This document shows, piece after piece, positions 44,880 to 55,653 of a stretch of DNA of 64,000 bases. Location of the stretch: the NCBI GenBank assembly GCA_946902985.2, contig OX336389.2, positions 793,042,979 through 793,106,978 of the forward strand, given 5' to 3'. The notes beneath the pieces are model-generated. The model did no database searches and was not told the DNA's origin. It saw nothing but the letters and a program-made list of their open reading frames with translations. Positions within the stretch are counted from its first letter, which is position 1. Each line of letters starts with the position of its first letter. Made by a program: the position numbers and the translations under genes. The stretch comes from Meconema thalassinum. Its lineage: Eukaryota > Arthropoda > Insecta > Orthoptera > Tettigoniidae.

Positions 44880-46353
44880 TTATCCCCTTCCGAGCGTCCT
44901 TGCTCGGGAAGGTGGATACTGTCGCCCTGTCACTAGGGCATAGGCCCCTGAAACCCACTGAGGGGCTTCTTTGCTATTTTCTGGAGGAGTTTGTAGCAAA
45001 GTAAGCCTGGGCCTGCTTTCACCGTAGTGCCTGGATGTTGGCCTGAATGTGGTTGTGTCTGAGGGGCTGATTGCGCTCCGCGCTATCCTAGTAAAATTTA
45101 TAGGAGTGTGTGTATTCCTGACTGCCCGGCCTCGTGGGGTAGGTAATAAGACCTTTCTTATACCCCGTGTACTGTGTGTTTGTGGCTGGTCAGTGTGCAC
45201 AGGCGTGCGTTTTGCACCCTGATGGGCTGAAGGCAACACCCTCATATGCATTTGCACCTGGGGTACACATGCTGGTGCCCGCTTCCATCCTGGCAAACTT
45301 GCCCTTTGAACTAGCGGCAAATGCCGTTTAATTGCCTGTGCTTGCCCTGGCGATGTAGTGGAGTGTAGTCTAACTGATTTCTGGCCTATGGCCACGGTAG
45401 ACTCCTGCCCTTGTGTTTGCCTATGTGTGTAGGTCTGTGTGGGCTTAATGTGCTGTGGGGCGGGCTCTACGTTCTCAGCCCATGACATGTTTACCTCCCG
45501 TTTTCTCCCTGTGTTATTATGTGTGCCCGAGAGTCCTGGCGTCAACTCCCTCTCGTTCGTCCGTTCTGAGGGGGTTGGTGTAGGGTCTGCCCCTCGTTTT
45601 GGCAAACTTGCCTTCCGAACCGGCGCTGAGGGACGTGTGTTGATGTGACCTTGGCCCTGTGATGTGTTGGAGCCTAGCCTGGCCGTCTTCTGGACTGTGG
45701 CCACGGTGAACTCCTTCCCTTGTGTGGCAGTACGTGTCGAGAGGGACATCCTCGCAAATTGCCGAGTTAGCGTATCTACGCTTATGTCCTCTCTCGGCTG
45801 GGCTGGCGGCCCTGCCATGAACTCAAAAATGGCCTTGTTAGCCTGGAGTTCCTTATATTCCTCCCAAATTTGGGCGTACTGCCTATTGAGGCATATGGCC
45901 TGTTCGCAAATTGCTGTATTAACATGTTTGTGTCCTGTACAGTTCTGTAGCCGCCAACTGGAGAAACGCCTGTTCGCGAATAAGCTCCCTGTATTGGGCG
46001 TATAAAATTGTGTAGTGCAATCTCATCCTATCTAGGGTTGTGTTATCTGTTACCGGGCCATGTTTAGTGATTAATTGGTCGTATATTCTGTTCCTTTGGA
46101 CATTGATCCTATTGAGTTGTTCATGTATGTGCCTTAAGTGCTTGTGTGCGCATCTCAATCGCGCTGTTCTACCCTCTGACGGGGTGTATGGCTGTTTGCC
46201 CTGTATTGCCTCGACCTTTGTTTGGAGTGCCCGTATTTGTGTCTGTCGCCTTTGTATATGCCTCTGGCACCTTAGCAATAATGTAAATAGTATTGTTGTA
46301 CCCCTATTGGCTCTATGGCTTAAGATTTCTGTTGCTTCTGCATGTGGTGCCAT
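44880..46353 (-). pseudogene. Element B ORF, Gag-sized, unknown family
   Basis: Two open frames (46353-45919 and about 45935-44880) joined by one frameshift near 45930; the second frame is open well before its ATG at 45818. Total about 490 codons, the same length as gag of element A and at the same place after the LTR. The N-terminal half is Arg/Gln/Leu-rich and helical (RRQTQIRALQTKVEAIQ, NRINVQRNRIYDQL). The rest is Pro/Thr/Arg/Gln-rich with an internal duplication (SLPKRGADPTPT against SLPGWKRAPACVP, and TVATVQKTARL against TVAIGQKSVRL). I do not see Retrotrans_gag motifs. A highly divergent Gag or an unrelated ORF are both possible. Confidence 0.5.
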
Positions 46354-46593
46354 TCTGAGTTAAGGGTGGGTATAAAAAGAAATGTGTGTGAAATTTCTGA
46401 TTCTTTCCAGGGGTGGGGTTGGTTTGACAAAAATGTCCCTTGTGTAGCTATGGTGAAGGAAAAAAATAATGCCTTCTGTCAAAAAAAATCAACTTTTTCG
46501 CTTGGCTGCGTGCGGTAGGGGTCGTTTCTTCCACGAGGGCTCGTTGTGTGAGTCCTACCCTTACTGTGCGTGGTAGCAGCGCCTCCACCAATA

Positions 46594-47469
46594 TGTTTTA
46601 GATCCCTTAGTTGGGGGGGTAGTTAGGGCTAAAACGCTTATGTTATTGTACTAATTTGGAAGGTGATTCCTAGGAGAGGGTAGCTTCCCGTAGCTGGGTG
46701 AGCTTACCAGTGTAGTGTGTTGTTTAGCACTTAAACGCTAAGGGGTGTTCCTATAAAAACGTAAGTATCTGTTAGGGGATGGTCCTCTGGCTGCAGGCTG
46801 CTGTGCTGGTCTGCCAGCTGGACGGAGTGAGTGATATAATAGACGTGCTTATGTCAGCGGCTCGCTGCTATGCAGTCGCGTGCGGGAAGCACAATGAAAC
46901 CTGAGCAAGCAATTACTGGCTACTATGGTCACGGCCAATCGTGACGAGAGTCAGGAAGGGTATGAGGATGTAAAGAGGCGTGTAATTATCAAGACAAGTG
47001 TAATTTACTGACCATGTGTTTATTGGTCAGTGAGTGTGAAATTGTAAGTCCCTCTTAGGGGAATGTAAGTAATGATACAAGTTAAGTGTACAAGATTGTG
47101 GATGGGTGTTTACAAAGAAAAGGATATCTGAACACTTGCTGAGTCTCACCTGATGATGCAGCCGGAACAGTTGTCGGCTAGGGCCTTCGGCGACACACAC
47201 TTTATGACATATAATGCTCCAAAAAGGCCTCCCTTCTTATAGTTCCTGCCGTTGCTTAGTCAGCATTCCGTTGACGTAGCTGCCCCAGTTAGTTGTAGTG
47301 TTAATGTTCATGAATGTGTTGCAAGTGGTTGGCTAACCTCCCGAGCTGGGTGGTCGCCTCTTGCCGTGTAAAGGTGATGTTCTGGTCTTATGATGTTTGC
47401 CAGTTGGGGTGGTTTTTAGTAGATGATGGGGGGTGGCTTTCAGGGGGTACAGCCCCCCGGGCCTGTACA
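46594..47469 (-). repeat. 5' LTR of element B
   Basis: 876 bp. Start TGTACAGGCCCGGGGGGCTGTA (compare TGTACAGCCCAGGGGCAGTA in A); end GGGATCTAAAACA (compare GGGATAAAACA). Inside, 'tttactgaccatgtgtttattggtca' echoes the 'gaccaataaatacttggtca' of A. It is strongly diverged from A apart from the ends and a few blocks. Confidence 0.75.
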
Positions 47470-47512
47470 ATATATAGATAGATTGTTAATAATAAAAGAA
47501 AATATAGATGTC

Positions 47513-47995
47513 GCCTCCGTAGCGTAGCGGTCAGCATGGTTAGCTGCCGCCCAGGAGGTCCTGGGTTCGATTCCCGGCTCTGCCACGAAATTTGAAAAAG
47601 TGGTACGATGACTGGAACGGGGTCAACTCAGCCTCGGGTGGCACAAATGAGTAGGGGGGGTTCGATTCCCCCTCAGCCATCCTCGAAGTGGTTTTCCGTG
47701 GTTTCCCACTTCGTCTTCGGGCAAATCCCGGGATGGTACCTTCTTCAAGGCCACGGCCGCCTCCTTCCCTCTTCCTTGTCTATCCATCCTAACCATCCCT
47801 TACCTTCCCTCATGAGGCCTCTGTTCGCTTTGCAGGTGAGGCCGCCTGGGCGAGGTGCCAATCCCACCTCACCAGTTGTATCCCTTCCGATTCGATGTTC
47901 CCAGCTCTAGGACACTGCCCGTAGAGGCGGTAGTGGTGAGTTCCCTCGCTGAGTCCGTGGGTTCCACCAGCCTGGAGGGTAAACGACTAAAATAT
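47513..47995 (+). repeat. tRNA-derived SINE, long copy
   Basis: Head: 'gcctccgtagcgtagcggtc' (box A) and 'tgggttcgattcccggctct' (box B). Body: 'ccacgaaatttgaaaaagtg', 'ggttttccgtggtttcccac', 'caaggccacggccgcctcct', and a tail ending in (TA)n at about 47992-48006. This is the best-preserved SINE of the window. Confidence 0.85.
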
Positions 47996-48059
47996 ATATA
48001 TATATAGATTCCTTGAATAGGATGCGACAAACGCAGTTTAAAGGAAGGAAGGAAGATTG

Positions 48060-48240
48060 TAGTTTTACGTGACCGTGAATCGTGTGATTATGAGCCACGG
48101 GACCTCCTTTTTACGTGGAATCCGAACCACAGGACATGGCATTTCACTTTGAAAATCTGACATGCATTGACCGGGAATCGAACCCGGACCGCCTTGGTGA
48201 GAGGCATACAGCTAGACCGCTGAGCCACCACGCCCCTTAG
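48060..48240 (-). repeat. tRNA-derived SINE (same family as 1755-2090)
   Basis: The minus strand reads 'gtggtggctcagcggtctag' and 'ccgggttcgattcccggtca', then 'gtgaaatgccatgtcctg'. It agrees with 1755-1890 across head and body. Confidence 0.8.
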
Positions 48241-48289
48241 TAAACGTAGTTTAAACAAGTAGTTCCGTGAAGAACTAAATAGCCTTTTT

Positions 48290-49800
48290 TAATAATATAT
48301 TTATTGCAGCTAAATAGCTATACACAATGAAAATAAATAATACATTTATATACACTGTACTCGCGCGCTTGGGCCTTGGTTTGCATATTCTTTAATTGTT
48401 TTTGTTATTTTGGTGCAGAGTTCTAGGTGGTAACGTTCACACATGTATCCACATAGTTCGCACTCACATGTTTCTGTCGGTTCATGATATGAGGTGTTGG
48501 TACAAATTAGATGGTGGAAACCATGTACTGCCAGTCTTGTGAACACGTGCCTCATCTCGAAGCTGGATGTTGTCCATGTCCGGTCTATCATAGCTCCAGT
48601 TCCAAAGAATTCTGGAGGGGTGTCTTCTCATTTTTTGTTGAGTGTTGCTAGGAGATTTTCTGATGCTCTGGTGTTGGGCAGGTTCAGGTGTGTTCTGAAG
48701 CCTTCAATGAGGAAGGATTCTCGCGCTAGAAGGTAGACGGGTCTTGATCTTGTTGTCTTGGATACTCCGATCGCTCTCTTTATATATAGAGCTTTTATTC
48801 TTTCTAGAGAGGATAGGTTCTTCTCTGTGAGGTACGGACAAATGAATTCCATCCCATATGTTAGAATATGCATGATTTTTGCTCTAAATAGTGCCATCGC
48901 CGTCTCTAGGCTGAGTGATCTAATGTTGTTGATTTCGTGCATCGCCCGTATTGCCTGTGTTGTTTTATCTATTAAATGCTTTGTAATACATTTGGCACTT
49001 GTTTGCAGAGTAATGCCAAGGTACTTGAAGTCGTTTACCATGGCTAATTTCTGCCTCCTTATAAAGATTTCTGTAATTGCTGGGATCTTTCCTTCTTGCC
49101 TAAATACCATCATTTTTGTTTTTGATGTATTAATTTCGAATGTGTGTTTGTGGCACCATTCCTCCATTTCTTTTATCACGTTTTGTAGTTTTGTGATGTC
49201 CTTTGATCCGATCACTATATCATCGGCGTAGGCGTACGATACTACGTCATCCTTGTGGGTTATTCTCATTATTTCTTCTGCTGCCAGGATGAAAAGTAAA
49301 GGGCTCATTGGGTCACCCTGTAATACTCCGTTCGTTTGAAGTATCGGTTCTGAGAGTGATATGTTGTCAGAGATTCTTATTTTGCTCCATTGTAGTATCG
49401 TTTTTATGGTTTCAGTCCACACATGGTTCCTGTTTAGGGTTTCTTCCAGCTTCTGTGTCACAAGTTCCCGGTTTATGAGGTCGAATGCTTTTGTGAAGTC
49501 TATAAACACTACGTAGAACTTTTCCCTTCTTTCAAGGGCTTCCCTGATGTTATTGACTAGTAATTGTATGGCGGTTACAGCTGATCTTCCTTTCCGGAAT
49601 CCGAATTGATGTTCTGGTAGAAACTCGTCTATTTCTTCTCTGACTCTCCCCACGATTGTTTTTGTGAATATCTTGAACGGAATATTCTCCAGAGCGATGC
49701 CTCTGTATTTTTTTGTATCATATGGATCGCCATTGCCTTTATAGAGTAATTTTATAGTTCAATGTCTCCATCTCTCCGGTATTGAGGCCGTCTCAATGCA
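48290..49800 (-). mobile_element. LINE fragment (non-LTR retrotransposon), 5' truncated
   Basis: Carries the RT C-terminal two thirds and the 3' end. It is flanked by R sequence on both sides, with similar 'tttttaataatatat' and 'tttttaatatat' edges that may be the target duplication. Confidence 0.8.
48346..49795 (-). pseudogene. LINE reverse transcriptase (ORF2 3' part)
   Basis: The minus-strand frame begins in LLYKGNGDPYDTKKYRGIAL and continues FGFRKGRSAV, VVFIDFTKAFD (catalytic Asp), VLQGDPMSPLLF, SYAYADDIVI (the YADD catalytic pair), and a thumb with FKYLGI. A TGA at 48628-48630 interrupts it after LLATLNKK, and the frame then resumes with EDTPPEFF and ends in a Cys/His cluster CECELCGYMCERYHLELC. 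Upstream of about 49757 there is another TGA. The endonuclease is absent. Function: copies its RNA at a nicked target. Clade not assigned. Confidence 0.88.
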
Positions 49801-50163
49801 TTTTTAATATATCCTACTGGTCTTACTTAGGACACGAGAAATGAAAACGAGATTTTGACAAATTGCACAGCTGCCATTTTTAAATTCTCATACAATCCCA
49901 TTGAATTAGACGTCATTATATTAAGGCTAGTATGAAGACATACCCTACCAAGTTTTACAGTGCTCGGTTGAAAATTCCCCAAAATATCTTTTAAATATTT
50001 AAATTTCACATCGCCCCCATGTTGGTTTTGTACTCATCAAGTTATTTTATGATCCATAGGTTAACTTATGTTAATAGACTCTATCAACATACAAAATTTC
50101 AATTTGATTGCTACAATTGATTCGTAGATATTGAGAACCGTCTAAATATTTCGGATGGTCGCC

Positions 50164-50686
50164 ATGCTTCGGTGGCGTAGTTGGTAGCATTCTGAGCTTC
50201 TATGCCCAAAATAGCGGGTTCAAACCCGGCCGAAGCCGTCGGATTTTTAAGAGCGTTAAAAATCCCTGAGTATGCCTTCCTTCGGAAGGGAAGTAAAGCC
50301 GGCGGTCCCATGTCATAGATTTATGGCATGTTAAAGAACTTTCCACTAATTACACATGTGTGAAACTAAATTGTATAGGTTAAGAATGTAAACAACGCTC
50401 TTAGGTTGCTACGTTCGTTGCCAAGATCCGACTGCGGTGGCGTCTAGTAGCTAAGTTCTGAACTAGGCCTAGTAGTCGTTGACGGTGGCGTTTGGTGGCA
50501 AAAGTAGGAACTATTAGAAAAATTCAAAGTTGCAGTCCATACTTGAATAAAAAAAACGGATACACACTCTAATACAGTCATCACAATTAACACCGGTTAT
50601 CAGACAGATTCTATACACACCCAAAGTACACCCGGCTACATGACCGCGTTGTCGCAGCCCCTTCACTAAGGAACCAACCAACCAGA
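50164..50686 (+). repeat. tRNA-derived SINE inserted in R
   Basis: Head 'cttcggtggcgtagttggta' and 'agcgggttcaaacccggccg', with CTTCGG/CCGAAG able to pair like an acceptor stem. The body is 'agcgttaaaaatccctgagt' and 'ggaagggaagtaaagccggc'. From about 50560 a tail like that of the other SINE family follows ('caccggttatcagacagatt'). Confidence 0.7.
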
Positions 50687-50872
50687 GTTATGTACCATTA
50701 GATGAAGATTATTGCGTAGGTTTAGTATTCAAACATTGACTGCGGTCGAAAAATTAGGACATAAGAAATAAAAGTTTAATTTTAGAATTTTGCACAGCCG
50801 AAATATCAGGGATATCAAAACGATTGAGTTTAGTTGGATATGAGTAGATTACATTTTCTACTAGCAACCCAC

Positions 50873-50888
50873 CCCGGCTTCGCCCGGG
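50873..50888 (-). other. Helitron 3'-terminal hairpin
   Basis: CCCGGGCGAAGCCGGG on the minus strand can form a 5-bp GC stem and precedes GTGGGTTG and CTAG. It is thought to act as the transposition terminator in Helitrons. Confidence 0.85.
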
Positions 50889-50925
50889 AACAGTTATGAA
50901 TGCAAGGCTACTTTTAACCGAGGTC

Positions 50926-51171
50926 TTAGAAGATTTCCTTGTATACGACATTAGTCGTTTCCCCTACAGGAGTGAACACGAAAAGATTTGGGTTTGATTC
51001 GACACGCGATAGAGCCACGTAAAGCTGTCCGTGAGAAAAACATTCTCCACTGAGATCAACTCCAGTCATGCTAAGTGTATGACCCTGCGCTTTGTTTATA
51101 GTCATGCCAAAGCAGACTCTTACTGGGAATTGTACTCGTTTGAAATGACAAGGCAAATCTGGAGGAATCAT
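50926..51171 (-). pseudogene. Helitron PIF1-like helicase, C-terminal part
   Basis: CFGMTINKAQGHTLSMTGVD, then HGQLYVALSRV: helicase motifs V and VI of the PIF1/RecD type. It is separated from the N-terminal part by 270 bp with frameshifts and stops. The frame ends about 60 bp before the terminal hairpin, the normal position in Helitrons. Confidence 0.85.
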
Positions 51172-51440
51172 AGATATTCTGGTACTAAGACCGTTTCTCC
51201 TGTACCACAGCTAGTTAAGAAAGTTGCTTCAATGAATCAGTTTTTCAAAGTTTTCACTACCAATCGCGTCCCATTGCATAACTTTGGTGGGTGTAAATTA
51301 CGTAGCAATATAATAGCCACTCCCACTTTCAAAATAAGCTTGTGTGGTGGCAAGCCAGAAGGAAGTAAAGAATGTTGGAATTCTGTAGGGTATTGAACAG
51401 CTTCTTAACTATCGACTACTGCGTCTACTGAGTAACATAC

Positions 51441-52418
51441 TTAAGCCTGGGCAGTGAATTTGGAGAACACCAAGTCATTCGTTTTCACAACTTGTTCGTT
51501 TTTCGGCGATAATATTGCTCTTCCTTTAAACCATGAATGAGACTTGTTAGATAGGTCATGGATTTGAGGATAAACGCTATCAATCAATTCTTGAATGCTG
51601 CTTACTAAAACACAGAAAACGTGACTGAAGGTAATTTTCCCGTCAATGACCGGTATATCTCCATTTCCGATTCTAAGTAACAAATTAGCAAACAGACTAT
51701 TATCTTCTGAAGATAAGAGTACTCTCATGTTAGTTTTGAGTGCCAATTTCGTTATATCCGGCCAGATGTAAGATCTTTTTAATGAAGCGTTCACATCGTC
51801 GGCTCTCGTTCCTCCGGTAACAACTGGTAAGATTTGACAAAAATCTCCGGCGAACAAAACTGTGCAGCCACCCAAAGGAGTGTTCCGACTCCTTAGATCA
51901 CGCAAGGTCCTGTCTACAGCTTCAACGGAAGTTTTGTACGCCATTGTAGCCTCCTCCCATACAACTAAAAAACTATTTTGAATTAAACCGGCAATGTTAC
52001 TTTGTTTCGAAATATTACATAGGCCTACGCTTCCATCATTACTAATGACTTTCAAAGGAAGTTTAAATGTTGCATGTGCTGTTCTTCCCCCTTCCAAAAG
52101 AGTGGCTGCAATTCCAGATGATGCGACGGCAAGAGCAATATTACTACCAGGCGTCACTTTGGCGAGCAACAAATTAATCAAGAACGTTTTGCCTGTGCCT
52201 CCAGGGGCATCGAGAAAAGATATCTTACCTTCCTTCTTAGTGATGCTAGATATGATGCTGTCATAAGCTTGTTTCTGATCGTGGTTCAGGCGGTGTTCTT
52301 CTTGAGTAATGGTTTGAAGGAGCGGAGGACGAAGTGTTTCTTTCTCTTGTAACAATCGAGAAATTATTTGTTGCTCTGTTTCATTGTTACGTGATAAGCG
52401 CTTATTTTTCGAGGTCAA
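51441..52418 (-). pseudogene. Helitron PIF1-like helicase, N-terminal part
   Basis: Motifs: LNHDQKQAYDSII (Q-motif region), SFLDAPGGTGKTFLI (Walker A), ASSGIAATLLEGGRTAHATF, VVWEEATM (Walker B; the family usually has DEA, here EEA), CTVLFAGDFCQILPVV (motif III) and LKTNMRV. Known role: unwinding DNA during rolling-circle transposition. The frame ends in FTAQA. The C-terminal helicase motifs lie in a second fragment at 50926-51171. Confidence 0.88.
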
Positions 52419-53825
52419 TGAACTATCCGTTATACATCAGAAGTCTTAACTCAACACGACTCGACGGTTTGCTGCTGGTTGTATCTGGGGTAATAGGTTC
52501 GCCCGCTAGTTTGGCTGTAACAGGGGTAACAGGGGTGATAGACTCGCCCTTAGTTAGCTCGTAAACTGTCGCCTCAGTATTTGAATGGACATGGTTGGAA
52601 GAAATTAAAATCTAAAATCTCTTATAGTGAGCGATGTACTGAAGATAGAGATATGCTCTCCTGGACTTTTTTGTAAAACTTTTCATGCTGAACAATTCTT
52701 ACACTCATAGTATTTAGATATTTTTAACGGATTGCCCAGCGCAAGCTTACAAACCGCTCGGACGCCAGGTTTCTCTTTTCGACCTTTCACCGAAATCGTT
52801 ACTGCTCGGCTTCCTTTGATCATAAATAAATTATTTTCGACAGAAATCATCCTCGAGATATCCTTTACAGAATAGTGAAAACCACATCACAATCCATCCA
52901 GAGGTTCTCGAGATTACCCGTGACATCTAAGAATCGGGGACTTTGTTGTATAATAAGTAGAGATGAACATTTGCCGAACTAAGTTTTACTGCGCGTGGAT
53001 GATTAAATCGCGAGTGAAATCCATTCAAATATTTTAATTTCGCCTCGCCACCATGTTGGTTTTGTGATCACACGGTTATTAAATGTGCCATAGGTGAACT
53101 TATATTAATAGCCTCCATCAACATACAACATTTTAGTTTGATTGCTGTAATGGATTTTTAGCTATAGAGAGCCGTCTAAATATTTCGGATGGCTGCCATA
53201 TTGGATTGTTATATGCGTAGGCTATACAGTTATATACCATTACATTAAGATGTACGCGTAGGTTCATTATTCAAATTTTCCCTTCGATCACTTGATTAGG
53301 ACACAAGAAATAAAAAATAAATTTTAAAATTTGTACAACCTCCATCTTGAGGTTATCTTAACAATTGAACTAAATTATACTTCGTTGCATTACAATATGT
53401 ATAACCATTTGCTGTACCTAGTTTCACTGCACTCGGTTGACTAAATCGCGAGAAGAGTCAATTTAAATGTTTCAGCTTCGCTTGGCCGCCATGTTCGTTT
53501 TGTACTTAACAGGATTCTGAAAGTCACATGGATGAACTTCTAGAAGTATTCATTATTACGGTAAAAAAATCAAGGCTATAACCGGTCATATAGCGGAGAT
53601 ATAGAATGCCAGTGAAATATTTCGCACGGTCGCCATGTTGGATTGGTGAAACGTATCAAAATTTGAAAGGCCCGGTCGAGGTTGAATTAGTAGTAGTATG
53701 CACTTACCGAGTTTCATTGAAGTCGCTTCCGCCGTTAAGATTTTCCTTCGGGGACACGTACACACAAACACACACACGGACCTAAGGTGAGCTTAGAATC
53801 CTACTTTGGGCCTATTTTCATTTAA

Positions 53826-55335
53826 TGAAAAAATAGGCTTATGAGATCACATTTTGTCCGTGTGAGTGTATGTGTATCTGTGTGATGTGTGTGTGTCTGT
53901 CTGTGTGATGTGTGTCTGTGTCCCGTAATAACTTCTAAACGGCTGGGGCGACTTTCATGAAACTCGGCGAAGTCATAGAACTATTTTGGCCGACCCCGAC
54001 CGTGCACATCAAACTTTATTATGTCACACCAATCCAACATGGCGGCTGTGCGAAATATTTCACCAGTATTCAATATCTCCCAAACCATTACAGATATCAC
54101 CCTGAAATTTTGTACGATGATAAAGGGCAATACTAGAATTTCACCTATGGGACTTTCAAAAACCTGGAAACTACAAAACCAACAGGGCGGCCATGCATAG
54201 TTGAGTCCTTTAAATAGACTTTTCTTGCGATTTAACCATCCAAACGCAATGGAACTTGGTACAGCTGATGATTATACACATTGTAATGCACTAGCTTCCA
54301 ATTTAGTTCAATTGTTTACATAACCTCAATATGGCGGCTGTGCCAAATATATCACCGACATTCTATATCTCCGAAACTATTACTGATATCACCCTAACAT
54401 TTTGTACAGAGATAAAGGTCAATACTAAAAGTTCATCTATGTAACGTTCAAAACCCTGTGAACTACAAAACGAACATGGTGGCCAAGTGAATTTGAAAGT
54501 TTAAATGGAATTTTCTTGTGATTTAATCATTCAAACGCAATGGAACTTGGTATTTAAAATGGTTATACACATTGGAATGCACTGGCATCTAATTTAGTTC
54601 AATTGGTTACATAACCTCAAAATGGTGGCTGTGAGAATTTTAAAATATAAGTTTTCATTTCTTGTGTCGTAATCATGCGAACGAAGTCAAAGACTCAATA
54701 ATGAAGCAACGCAATAATCTTCCTTGAATGGTACATAACCCTACGGCCCATACATATAACAATCCAAATTGGCGACCATCCGAAATATTTAGTTTTAGAC
54801 GGTTCTCAGTATCTACGAATCTTTTACAGCAATCAAACTGAAATCATTTATGTACATAGAAACTATAAACATAAGTTCACCTATAGGACTTTCAATAACC
54901 TGGTGAGCACAAATCCAACATGGCGGCGACGCAAAGTATAAATGTTTAAATGGACCTTACTCGCGATTTAACCATCCGAGTACAGTGAAACTTTATACGA
55001 TAAATGCTTATACAAATGTTAATCCACTGATATCTAATTTGTTTCAATTGTTTTCATAACCACAAGATAGCAGCTGTGCGAAAATTTAAAATCTCGTTTA
55101 TACTTCTTGGGTCCTGTTCATGCGTTTGAAGTTTGAACACCACACGTACACAATAATCTTCATGTAATAGTACATAAATAAAAATCCAACATGGCGACCA
55201 TCTGAAATATTTAGACGGCTCTCAATATCTACAAATTTATTACAGCAATCAAACTGAAATGTTGTATGTTGATAGACGCAATTTGATTAGGATACATGAA
55301 AATAGGCTGTATAGTTCTTTGGAACAACTTGTTGT
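53826..55335 (-). repeat. R repeat, copy 4 (inverted, tail-to-tail with copy 3)
   Basis: Begins on the plus strand 'aataggcttatgagatcaca' with a GT-rich tract at 53860-53930, and ends 'tacatgaaaataggctgtat' then 'agttctttggaacaact'. Blocks with 'aacatggcggc' recur at about 54043, 54330 and 54918. It shares its terminal hairpin sequence with the end of copy 3. Confidence 0.75.
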
Positions 55336-55653
55336 TTCATCAATGGAAGGTGGCTAAAAATGTAATATGCCATGACCACCATATATTTTTGGCATTTATT
55401 AGGTTTTAGGATCGTCCGGGAAACAGCATTAGTCTTTTATCAATATGAATGGGTTGGATTCAATTTTTAGCTATAGCGAATCCCCTTATCTAATTTGCTA
55501 TTTCTATGAAAAATCTGGGAACAGGTGCTCATAACACTGCAATCCAGAAATGTGGGAGAAATGAACCTCAATCTTTACTACTTGACACGCTCGTAATTGC
55601 AGTGAACCAATATTTAGATGCAGAAACACATCAGGAAGGCCTAATAAAAATAA

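Larger units (their letters stand above)
40240..47469 (-). mobile_element. Element B: pol-less relative of element A
   Basis: Reading the minus strand from 47469: an LTR (TGTACA...AAAACA), the same leader start as element A (TTGGTGGAGGCGC, then CAACGAGCCCTCGTGG), a Gag-sized ORF region, then non-coding sequence whose blocks match 10720-14340 of element A in the same order. No protease, RT or integrase motif is found. It is cut off at about 40240, so the 3' LTR is missing. It is best read as a non-autonomous derivative (LARD-like) of the same family. Confidence 0.75.
50861..52963 (-). mobile_element. Helitron, 2.1 kb, internally deleted
   Basis: On the minus strand the 5' end is TCTCTACTTATTATACAAC, preceded by host A. 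The 3' end is a hairpin (plus strand cccggcttcgcccggg, 50873-50888) followed after about 8 nt by CTAG and host T. Helitrons insert between A and T, begin TC and end CTRR, so all three marks agree. Joining the flanks restores the R sequence. It carries PIF1 helicase remnants only; the Rep/HUH part is gone. Confidence 0.88.
48254..53830 (+). repeat. R repeat, copy 3, interrupted by LINE, SINE and Helitron
   Basis: R pieces at 48254-48289, about 49803-50165, 50687-50860 and 52964-53830 read in order as one R copy ('aacaagtagttccgtgaaga' to 'cctattttcatttaatgaaa'). The intervening pieces are the LINE, the SINE and the Helitron. The order dates R as the oldest layer. Confidence 0.75.

Noticed and set aside
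47520..47590. Functional tRNA gene
   Set aside because: Boxes A and B are present, but there is no proper cloverleaf and a SINE body follows. The same applies at 1755, 30011, 48180, 50164, 59830 and 60900.
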